Source of the DNA: Streptomyces roseoverticillatus
GTDB lineage: Bacteria; Actinomycetota; Actinomycetes; Streptomycetales; Streptomycetaceae
Assembly: GCF_000719265.1 (NCBI RefSeq)
Contig: NZ_JOFL01000011.1
Coordinates: forward strand, 368,170 to 432,169
DNA length: 64,000 bases
Direction: 5' to 3'
Positions 45,441 through 52,797 of this stretch are shown here, one piece after another (position 1 is the stretch's first letter; each line of letters opens with the position of its first letter). Below the pieces are notes generated by a model. That model did not search any database. It was not told the origin of the DNA and was given only the letters and a program-made list of their open reading frames with translations. Made by a program: the position numbers and the translations under genes.

Positions 45441-46664
45441 TTGAACTACAGCAGTAGGCCGTTGACGTCGATCGAGATCTGTGCCGGTGCCGGGGGGCAG
45501 GCGCTCGGGCTGCACCGGGCCGGCTTCAGGCACCTCGCGCTCCTGGAGATTGACAAATTTGCGTGCAAAACGTTGCGCGCGAATGTGCTGGATAACCCGG
45601 AGTGGGCGGGCTGCGAGATCGTCGAAGGTGACGTGAACGATGTCGACCCCTTCGCGCATGGGCAGCTCGCCGAGTTCGGACTGCAGCCCGGGGAGCTGGA
45701 CCTCCTCGCCGGGGGCGTACCGTGCCCGCCGTTCTCCATTGCGGGCAAGCAGCTGGGCGAAGACGACGAGCGTGACCTCTTTCCCAGGATGCTTCAGCTG
45801 GTGGACGGGCTCCGGCCGAAGGCGGTGATGATCGAAAACGTCCGGGGGATCCTGGATGCGAAGTTCGATGAGTACCGCGAGCGGATCGTGGGCGAGCTCA
45901 AGGGCTACGGCTACGAGTTCTGCGGCTGGAAGCCGATCGAAGCGCGACATTTCGGGGTCCCGCAGCTCCGGCCGCGGGCCATCCTCGTCGTGATCGCCAA
46001 GGAGCTCTTGGCTGACGTGAAGTTCGAGTGGCCGGCAGGTGACGAGAAGATCGTTACTGTGGCGGATGCGCTGGCCGAGACCATGAAGGAACGGTGTGAG
46101 CCGTACGGGGCCAAGGGCCGGGCGGTCTTCGACAGGTGGCTTGAGAAGGCGACGCAGCGCGGCACTGAGGCACCCACGCTTGTAGGCGGTTCCAAGAAGC
46201 ACGGCGGTGCCGACCTCGGTCCGAGCCGGGCGAAGGCGGCATGGGCCGGACTCGGTGTCGATGCGCTCGGCGTGGCGAATGACCCGGAGAACTGCAATCC
46301 GGAGCGTGACCTCTTCAGGGCGAACGGTCCGATGCTCACGGTCGAGCAGGCTGCGATCATCCAGGGATTCCCGCGGGACTGGGCGTTCCAGGGAGGAAAG
46401 ACCGCCCGGTACCGCCAGGTGGGCAATGCCTTCCCGCCTCCGGTCGCAGAGGCTGTGGGTAGGGCGATCGTGTCAGTCCTCCGCCCGGGCGAGCAGCCGA
46501 GCTCTGCAACGGACGGAATCCGCTCGGTGATTCCGGCTGCTCGACGGGATACTGGACTTGCTGCACCGGCTGCGTTGCACAGCCCCGTTGAGCCCGCGCT
46601 TGCAGAGTTCGGGCAGCTCACGTTTCTGGAAGCGGAGTCCGAGCACGCAGGCCCGAGCGCCTGA
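45441..46664 (+). CDS. DNA (cytosine-5) methyltransferase 3
   Basis: A 407-aa methyltransferase with all key residues: EICAGAGGQALGLHRAGF (motif I), GGVPCPPFSIAGKQLGEDDE (catalytic Cys about 95), MIENVRGI and RQVGNAFPPPVAEAVGRAI. It shares CAGAGGQALGL and GGSK..GGADLG with protein 2, so the two are paralogues, this one with an intact active site. TTG start preceded by GAGGGGGG. Divergent from vsr and alone on its strand. Confidence 0.92.
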   Translation: MNYSSRPLTSIEICAGAGGQALGLHRAGFRHLALLEIDKFACKTLRANVLDNPEWAGCEIVEGDVNDVDPFAHGQLAEFGLQPGELDLLAGGVPCPPFSIAGKQLGEDDERDLFPRMLQLVDGLRPKAVMIENVRGILDAKFDEYRERIVGELKGYGYEFCGWKPIEARHFGVPQLRPRAILVVIAKELLADVKFEWPAGDEKIVTVADALAETMKERCEPYGAKGRAVFDRWLEKATQRGTEAPTLVGGSKKHGGADLGPSRAKAAWAGLGVDALGVANDPENCNPERDLFRANGPMLTVEQAAIIQGFPRDWAFQGGKTARYRQVGNAFPPPVAEAVGRAIVSVLRPGEQPSSATDGIRSVIPAARRDTGLAAPAALHSPVEPALAEFGQLTFLEAESEHAGPSA

Positions 46665-46706
46665 GCAAGGGCGATCGGGCACTGCGCAGTCGGAGCGAAG
46701 AGGCTG

Positions 46707-48080
46707 CTAGCGGGGCGTTCCCGGGCCTTGCCAAGGCCCGGGACCCCGCGTGCCCTGCCACCCTGGTGGTGGTGCGGCCCACTGCTGCGGCATCGGCGCG
46801 TACGGCCGCGGCAGCGTTGCAGAGGCCTGGGTGAGGGCCGGCTGGGCTGTGTGTTTGCGGGTCCAGAGGTGGTGGAGGAGTTCCTGTTCGCGGGCGGTGA
46901 AGTCCGGGCCCGCCGTGCCGTTGTGGGCGCGCTGGCGGAGGAAGGCCAGGGACGTCGCGAACGAGATGTACTCCGCCACCGTGCGGGCCGCCGCCGGGCC
47001 GCCGGTGCGGCGGGCCACGTCGCGGGCTATGCCGCGGGCGCGCATCGAGGAGAGGGCGAGGGGCTCGGGCGGGGTGAGCCAGCCGGCTATCTGGTAGGCC
47101 GGGAGGAAGGTGCGTATCGTGCGCAGCTCGTTCTGGCGGGACCAGATCGCGAGCCAGGTCAGGGCGCCGAAGACGGGCACCATGAAGAGGGCGTAGACCG
47201 CGAGGAAGGCCAGGGGCGACAGGCTGGCCGAGCCGTTCCAGACGGAGTGCAGGACCATCGCGGTGAGCAGGCCCGCGAGGGGGACGAGGACGCGGATCAC
47301 CTTGCGGCGCGGGGCCAGGGTGGCCGCGATGCCGAAGCCGAGGCCCGTCATCGTGGTGAAGAGCGGGTGGGCGAACGGCGACATCAGGACGCGCATGAAG
47401 AAGGTGGCCGCCGTGGCCGCCGGCACGCCCTCGTGGCCGAAGCTCTGGTCGGTGGCGAAGGCGTTGCCCAGGTAGAGGATGTTCTCGGTGAACGCGAAGC
47501 CCGTGGCCGTGATGCCCGCGATCACCACGCCGTCGACGGTGTTGTTGAAGTCCCGGCGGCGGAAGAGGAAGAGCAGGAGGACCGCGGCCGCCTTGCCGGT
47601 CTCTTCCACCACGGGCGCGACGAACGTCGCCCCCCACTTGTCGGCCTCCGGGCGCTGCGCGAGGTCGACGGAGCTGAGCAGCCACTCGGTGGCGTAGCCG
47701 TTCGCGATGATGGCCATCAGCGTGGCCGCGCACGCGCCCCACGAGAAGGCGAAGACCAGGTTCTTCCAGGGCTTCGGCTCGACGCGGTCCATCCAGCGGA
47801 ACGCCGCCACCAGCAGCGGCACGGGCAGGACGGCGAGGCCGAGCCCCACCAGGAACCCCTCGGTGCCGGTCTGCTCCCGCACCAGGGCCAGGATGACCAG
47901 GCCGCACAGGGCCAGGAGCAGGATCAGCCCGCCGGCGCGCACCGCCTTGTTGTCCCACAAGGCGCGGCGCGGTTTATAGCGCCAGCCCGCGGGGGCGGGC
48001 ATCGCGGGAAAGTTCGGCTGCTGACCGGAGGCGGGCACCGGCCCGGCTACCGGCTGCTGGTGGGGTGGGGACTCATGCAC
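46707..48080 (-). CDS. PrsW-family intramembrane metalloprotease
   Basis: A 457-aa membrane protein with about eight hydrophobic segments after a Pro-rich cytosolic N-terminus. PrsW signature motifs: VAPVVEETGKA (EExxK), GFAFTENILYL, and SPFAHPLFTTMTG with LHSVWNG. These are the glutamate and histidine ligands of the zinc site. PrsW in Bacillus cleaves an anti-sigma factor; substrates in Streptomyces are unknown. The C-terminus is Pro/Gln-rich. GTG 48080 is used; the ribosome site is weak. Confidence 0.9.
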   Translation of the reverse strand: MHESPPHQQPVAGPVPASGQQPNFPAMPAPAGWRYKPRRALWDNKAVRAGGLILLLALCGLVILALVREQTGTEGFLVGLGLAVLPVPLLVAAFRWMDRVEPKPWKNLVFAFSWGACAATLMAIIANGYATEWLLSSVDLAQRPEADKWGATFVAPVVEETGKAAAVLLLFLFRRRDFNNTVDGVVIAGITATGFAFTENILYLGNAFATDQSFGHEGVPAATAATFFMRVLMSPFAHPLFTTMTGLGFGIAATLAPRRKVIRVLVPLAGLLTAMVLHSVWNGSASLSPLAFLAVYALFMVPVFGALTWLAIWSRQNELRTIRTFLPAYQIAGWLTPPEPLALSSMRARGIARDVARRTGGPAAARTVAEYISFATSLAFLRQRAHNGTAGPDFTAREQELLHHLWTRKHTAQPALTQASATLPRPYAPMPQQWAAPPPGWQGTRGPGPWQGPGTPR

Positions 48081-48162
48081 TCGATGACCCTAACCAAGGG
48101 ACGTCGGGGCGGCCTCGGTATTCCGGGGGCCGGTCCTCTGCCCGGCCGCCCCCCGGCGTGCG

Positions 48163-48984
48163 TCAGTGGGCCTTGCGGCGGAACAGCAGGTCGTGGACCA
48201 CGTGCCCCTTGTCCAGGCCCTGGCCCTCGAACCGCGTCAGCGGACGGAACTCCGGCCGCGGCGCGAAGCCCCCGTCGGCCTGGGTGTTCTCGAAGTCCGG
48301 CGCCGCGGAGAGCACCTCCAGCATCTGCTCCGCGTACGGCTCCCAGTCCGTCGCGCAGTGCAGCAGGGCGCCCGGGGCCAAGCGCGTGGCCGCCAGGGCC
48401 AGGAACTCCGGCTGGATCAGCCGGCGCTTGTGGTGCCGCTTCTTGGGCCACGGATCCGGGAAGTAGACGCGCAGGCCCGCGAGGGAGTCCGGGGCGAGCA
48501 TCTCGCGGAGCAGGATGATCGCGTCGCCGTTGGCGACCCGGATGTTGTCCAGGCCGTTCCGCTCGGCCAGGCCGAGGAGATTGCCCTGGCCGGGGGTGTG
48601 CACGTCGCAGGCGAGGATGCCCGTGCCCGGGTCGGCCGCCGCCATCTTGGCCGTGGCCTCGCCCATGCCGAAGCCGATCTCCAGCACGACGGGCAACCCG
48701 GGGTCGCCGAAGAGCTCGCCGAGATCCAGCTTGCTCAGGCCGTCGATGTCGAGGCCCCACTGGGGCCACAGGCGCCGCAGGGCCTCACCCTGGCCGGTCG
48801 TGACCCGGCTGCGGCGCGGCTGGAAGGAGCGGATGCGCCGCTCGTGGTGCGAGCCCGCCGGGTCCGGCGCCGGACCGTCGGGGAACATCGGCTCGCGGCG
48901 GCGCCCCTGCTGCGCAGGGACCGGTGCCGCGGCAGCGTCGGCGGCCGGAGCGGGGGCTGAGGGGGATGCGTGGTTCTCGGACAC
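48163..48984 (-). CDS. trmB: tRNA (guanine-N7)-methyltransferase TrmB
   Basis: A 273-aa SAM-dependent enzyme making m7G46 in tRNA. Motifs: VLEIGFGMGEATAKMA (SAM binding), ILACDVHTPGQGNLL, RVYFPDPWPKKRHHKRRL (catalytic PDPWPK) and ATDWEPYAEQML. The N-terminal ~50 residues are a low-complexity extension. GTG start at 48984. Same strand as the PrsW gene, about 80 bp apart. Confidence 0.96.
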   Translation of the reverse strand: MSENHASPSAPAPAADAAAAPVPAQQGRRREPMFPDGPAPDPAGSHHERRIRSFQPRRSRVTTGQGEALRRLWPQWGLDIDGLSKLDLGELFGDPGLPVVLEIGFGMGEATAKMAAADPGTGILACDVHTPGQGNLLGLAERNGLDNIRVANGDAIILLREMLAPDSLAGLRVYFPDPWPKKRHHKRRLIQPEFLALAATRLAPGALLHCATDWEPYAEQMLEVLSAAPDFENTQADGGFAPRPEFRPLTRFEGQGLDKGHVVHDLLFRRKAH

Positions 48985-49053
48985 AGTTCTTCAATTCTAC
49001 GGGCGTGCCTGCAGGCGCTCGGGAATTGCTCACGAGGCTCCGGTCTCTGCAGG

Positions 49054-50268
49054 TCAGAGGGCATCCATCGCCCGCAGGGCCCGCCGCGCCACCTCCCGCC
49101 CGATCGGCAGCGCGGCCGTCGCCGCCGGCGAGGGCGCGTTCAGCACGTGCACCATCCGCGGCGACTCGGCGAACAGGAAGTCGTCCACGAGCGTGCCGTC
49201 CCGCAGCACCGCCTGCGCCCGCACCCCCGACGGCGCCGGTATCAGGTCCGCCGCCGTCAGCTCCGGCAGCAGCCGCCGCGCTGCCTCCGTGAAGGCGCGC
49301 TTGGACAGCGAGCGCCGCACCTCTCCCGCGCCGTACCGCCAGTGGCGGCGGGCGAGCTGCCAGGAGCCGGGCCAGCCCACCGTCTCCGCCAGCTCGCCGG
49401 GGCGCACCGTCAGCCGGCCGTAGCCCTCGCGGGCGAACGCCGGGACCGCGTTCGGCCCCAGGTGGACCGTGCCGTCGATGCCTCGCGTGAGGTGGACGCC
49501 CAGGAACGGGAACGCCGGGTCCGGCACCGGGTAGACCAGGCCGCGCACCAGCTCCGTACGCCCCGGGGCCAGCTCGAAGTACTCCCCGCGGAAGGGGACG
49601 ATCCGCACGCCGGGGTCGTCGCCCGCGAGCCGCGCGACGCGGTCGCTGTGCAGACCCGCGCAATTGACCAGCGCGCGGGCGCGCAGCACCTCGCCGAGCC
49701 CCGTGCGCACCGCGACCGCCGCACCGCGCCGCCCGATCGCGCGCGCCTCCGCCCCGTACCGCACGAAGGCCCCCGCATCCTCCGCCAGACGGGCCAGGCA
49801 GCGTGCCACCGCGCCGTAGTCGCACACGCCCGTCGAGCCGACGTGGATGGCCCCCGTGCCGCGGACGTGCGGCTCGTACTCGGCTATCTGGGCGGGGCCG
49901 AGCTCGCGCACCGGCACGCCGTTCTCCCGGCCGCGCTGGACGAGGGCGTGCAGCCGGGGCAGCTCCGCCTGGTCCGTGGCCACGATCAGCTTGCCGCTGA
50001 CCTCGTGCGGCAGGTCGTGCTCGGCGCAGAACTTCACCATCTCCGCCGCGCCCCGCACCGCGAACCGCGCCTTGAACGATCCCGGGCGGTAGTAGATCCC
50101 GCTGTGGATCACTCCGCTGTTGCGCCCGGTCTGGTGCAGCGCGGGCCCCGGCTCCTTCTCCAGCACCACGACGCGCGTCCCCGGCCGGGCGCGCGTGATC
50201 GCATACGCCGTCGACAGGCCCACGATGCCGCCGCCGACCACCAGCACATCGCAGTCGTACGCCCTCAC
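49054..50268 (-). CDS. lhgO: L-2-hydroxyglutarate oxidase
   Basis: A 404-aa FAD-dependent oxidase. The Rossmann motif VLVVGGGIVGLSTAYAI opens the protein, followed by VVLEKEPGPALHQTGRNSGV with HSGIYY, VNCAGLHSDRVARLAG, VPFRGEYFEL and GPNAVPAFAREGY, all typical of LhgO. It oxidises L-2-hydroxyglutarate to 2-oxoglutarate, clearing a metabolic by-product. GGGAGG upstream serves either of two tandem GTGs (50271 or 50268); 50268 has the better spacing. Confidence 0.93.
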   Translation of the reverse strand: MRAYDCDVLVVGGGIVGLSTAYAITRARPGTRVVVLEKEPGPALHQTGRNSGVIHSGIYYRPGSFKARFAVRGAAEMVKFCAEHDLPHEVSGKLIVATDQAELPRLHALVQRGRENGVPVRELGPAQIAEYEPHVRGTGAIHVGSTGVCDYGAVARCLARLAEDAGAFVRYGAEARAIGRRGAAVAVRTGLGEVLRARALVNCAGLHSDRVARLAGDDPGVRIVPFRGEYFELAPGRTELVRGLVYPVPDPAFPFLGVHLTRGIDGTVHLGPNAVPAFAREGYGRLTVRPGELAETVGWPGSWQLARRHWRYGAGEVRRSLSKRAFTEAARRLLPELTAADLIPAPSGVRAQAVLRDGTLVDDFLFAESPRMVHVLNAPSPAATAALPIGREVARRALRAMDAL

Positions 50269-50380
50269 CACGTCACCTCCCCGCGCCTGCCGGCACACCC
50301 GCGACCGGGCATCCGGGACCCCTCGGCGCCTCACCCACGCCCCCATCATGACCTGCGCCACTGACATCCGGTCGAAACCC

Positions 50381-50446
50381 GGGTCTGACATCGGACAGAC
50401 CCGGGTCATGCATCGGACAGATCCAGGTCAGGTGTCGGACAGGGGG
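50381..50446. repeat. 22-bp tandem repeat, three units
   Basis: Units 50381-50402, 50403-50424 and 50425-50446 share GGTC......TCGGACAG. The first unit is itself an inverted repeat (GGGTCTG...CAGACCC). It lies about 115 bp upstream of lhgO. Confidence 0.82.
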
Positions 50447-50493
50447 GACGCGGATCAGGGAGTGATCACGCGCTCACATCGGGATCCCCTTAC

Positions 50494-50580
50494 GCCGGGA
50501 GCGCCGGGAGCCCCGCCGGGAGCACCAGCAGCGCCGGGAGCACCCTCACACCGGGAGCCCCCGCCGGGGACGCCGGAAGC
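50494..50580. repeat. Interspersed GCCGGGAGC motifs, about seven copies
   Basis: GCCGGGAGC or one-base variants start at 50494, 50503, 50515, 50533, 50550, 50563 and 50572, unevenly spaced, before the stop of the NsdA-like gene. Confidence 0.65.
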
Positions 50581-50612
50581 GCCCGAAACGCCAAGAGCGC
50601 CGCCAGCCACCC

Positions 50613-52061
50613 TCACGCCAGCGACACCAGCAGCGGCCGCGCCCTCTCCCGCAGCTCCACCACCCGCGGCTCGTCCCCGTACGGCTCCAGCCGGTGCAGC
50701 AGATCGCGGACGTACTCCGTGGTGCGCGCCGAGGAGATCCGGCCCGCGACCTCCACGGCCCGCGTGCCGGCCGCGCAGGCCGCGTCCAGATTGCCGGACT
50801 CCAGCTCGGCCACGGCGGACACCACGAGCCGCAGCCCGTGCGAGCGGACGAACTCCTCCGTCGGGCGGGCCAGCGCCTGCTCAGTGAAGCGCTGCACCTG
50901 CCGGGGCATGCGCAGGTCGCGGTAGCACTCGGCGGCATCCGCGGCGAACCGCTCGTGGGTGTAGAAGTCGAGCCAGGACGGGTCCGGATCGCCCGTACGG
51001 GCCCGCTCCAGCCAGCCCTCGGCGGCCTTCAGCGCGGCACCGCACGCGGGTGCGTCCCCGGCCTTGGCCTGGGCACGGGCCTCGACCAGGCGGAAGAAGC
51101 TCATGGTGCGGGCGGTGGCCAGGCCGCGGTTGCGCTCGAGGGCGGCCTGGGCCAGGTCGACGCCCTCGTCGGCGAAGCCGCGGTACGTGGCCTGCAGGCT
51201 CATCGAGGCCAGAACGTAGCCGCCCAGCGGCACGTCGGCGGCCGCGCGGGCGAGCCGCAGGGCCTGGATGTAGTAGCGCTGCGCGGCCTCCTGCTGGCCG
51301 GTGTCGAAGGCCATCCAGCCGGCCAGCCGGGTCAGCTCCGCGGTGGCGCCGAAGAGCGAGCGGCCCACCTCGTCGCTGTACGAGCCGAGCAGCAGGGGCG
51401 CCGCGTCGACCCGCAGGCACTCGGGGACCATCGACGAACGCCAGTCGCCCCCGCCGTACTTGGAGTCCCAGCGGCGCGCGTCCTCCGCGGCCTCCCGCAG
51501 CTTGCTGACGTCACTGTGGCCCACGCGCTGCGGTATGGCGCCCTCCGGGCCGCCGCCGCCCTCGGCCTCACCGGCCGCCGTGTGGGCCTCGCGCGCGACC
51601 GAGCTGTCGGCGGGGGTTATCAGCCACCGGGAGGCGGGCGTGGCGTAGGCGCTGACGGAGAAGGATCCGGCCAGGCTCTGCCAGATGCCGCCGCCCCCTC
51701 GCCGACCGGCGAGATCCAGCCTGTACAGCTCGGTCGCGGAGCGCACGGCCTGGCCGACATCGCGCGGAAAGGAGAGCCCCACTTCGGGCGCCGGATCCGC
51801 GTCCGCGAGGCCGATCTCGTGCAGCGGTACGGGCCGGCCGAGCTTGCCGGCGATCGCCGCGGCGATCAGATGGGGCGCCGCTCCCTGGGGCACCATGCCT
51901 TTGGAGACCCAGCGCGCGACGGACGTCTTGTCATAGCGAAGCGTCAATCCGCGCTGCGCACCGAGGTCGTTGACCCTGCGCGCGAGACCGGCGTTGCTGA
52001 TCCCGGCGAGGGCGAGGACGGTGCCGAGCTTCTCGTTCGGCCCGCGTGGCTCCCTGGACAT
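50613..52061 (-). CDS. NsdA-like sporulation-associated regulator
   Basis: A 482-aa protein: an N-terminal HTH-like region ([37 protein letters not shown]) and a long helical, TPR-like part ([35 protein letters not shown]). This is the architecture of the NsdA family, negative regulators of differentiation and antibiotic production in S. coelicolor, and the gene position corresponds to a sporulation-associated protein. ATG 52061 with GAGGGG six bases upstream. Exact target unknown. Confidence 0.85.
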   Translation of the reverse strand: MSREPRGPNEKLGTVLALAGISNAGLARRVNDLGAQRGLTLRYDKTSVARWVSKGMVPQGAAPHLIAAAIAGKLGRPVPLHEIGLADADPAPEVGLSFPRDVGQAVRSATELYRLDLAGRRGGGGIWQSLAGSFSVSAYATPASRWLITPADSSVAREAHTAAGEAEGGGGPEGAIPQRVGHSDVSKLREAAEDARRWDSKYGGGDWRSSMVPECLRVDAAPLLLGSYSDEVGRSLFGATAELTRLAGWMAFDTGQQEAAQRYYIQALRLARAAADVPLGGYVLASMSLQATYRGFADEGVDLAQAALERNRGLATARTMSFFRLVEARAQAKAGDAPACGAALKAAEGWLERARTGDPDPSWLDFYTHERFAADAAECYRDLRMPRQVQRFTEQALARPTEEFVRSHGLRLVVSAVAELESGNLDAACAAGTRAVEVAGRISSARTTEYVRDLLHRLEPYGDEPRVVELRERARPLLVSLA

Positions 52062-52356
52062 GCGCACCCCTCGACGACGCGACGCCCGCCCCGGCATAGG
52101 CGCGGGGCATTCGTAAACCCAGCGTAGTTCCCCGCATCCCGACCGTTAAGAGGTGGTGTCCCGGATGGCGAGATTCTGGTCCGTGCGGACGTGCACCGAG
52201 GGGCACGTGCTCCGGTTGTGTGTGGCTGTGCGCCCGCCGTGCGCTCTGTCCGCGCCATCAAGGGAGCGCTTCCATGGGAGTTGCGTGGGTTGGCCCGCTG
52301 CACTGGATCCAGTGGGCTGGGGGAAGCCGCCGCCTCATTCCCCGCGGGCGGCGGAC

Positions 52357-52390
52357 CGGTCCGGGAGGCGGCTGACCGCCTCCCGGACCG
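52357..52390. terminator. Perfect 14-bp hairpin, role unclear
   Basis: CGGTCCGGGAGGCG (52357-52370) pairs with 52377-52390 around GCTGAC. It is mid-intergenic, so it may be an attenuator, a transcript end for an unseen RNA, or a protein site. Confidence 0.45.
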
Positions 52391-52760
52391 TGACGCGTGG
52401 GTCGAAGCACCGGGCGAGTGCGCCCCCATGGCCGCACCGCCCCGAGTTTGGCCGGATACCGCCGCCCTGAAGGCGGCCCGCGGCCCTCCGGGAGCGGGTT
52501 CTTGGCGCGCCGCACGCGCGCGTGGGCATTCCACGCCTCCGTACGTGACAGCATGGCGGTCGCGTGCAACGGCTGCGTGCATACGGCTTGACGTCGCGCC
52601 ACTTCGCCCCGCATTCACGCGAGTTGGGGTGAAAGACGCGACCGGTGTGTTGCCTCTTTCGTGGTGGTCTTGTTGTGGCAACCGGTGGCCTCCTGTGCAT
52701 GATGACTGCGGATGGCGGCGCTTGATGGCCGTCCAGTCGGTGTTCGCGGTGCTCGGTCGG

Positions 52761-52782
52761 TTGTCCACGTCGGTTGTCCACA
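52761..52782 (+). promoter_or_regulatory. Tandem DnaA-box-like sequences
   Basis: TTGTCCACG (52761-52769) and TTGTCCACA (52774-52782, the Streptomyces consensus) are 13 bp apart, followed by TGTGGA, the inverse of TCCACA, at 52786-52791. They lie just upstream of the ribosome site of the next gene. Confidence 0.5.
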
Positions 52783-52797
52783 GCCTGTGGAGGCGTC

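Larger units (their letters stand above)
50269..50612. other. Intergenic region with two repeat arrays
   Basis: 344 bp without a gene. The left part should hold the lhgO promoter. It contains the 22-bp repeats at 50381-50446 and scattered GCCGGGAGC motifs at 50494-50580. Confidence 0.6.
52062..52797. other. Long intergenic region upstream of the asparagine-synthase-like gene
   Basis: 736 bp without a supported gene; open frames on both strands are compositionally random. It carries the divergent promoter region, a 14-bp perfect stem at 52357-52390 and DnaA-box-like sequences at 52761-52782. Confidence 0.55.

Noticed and set aside
31654..46706. Prophage or integrative element
   Set aside because: No integrase, excisionase, replication or structural phage gene, no flanking tRNA and no direct-repeat att sites were seen.
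51944..52768. A 274-codon minus-strand open frame upstream of the NsdA-like gene
   Set aside because: Low-complexity random translation with no start context; it overlaps the NsdA-like gene's 5' end in another frame.
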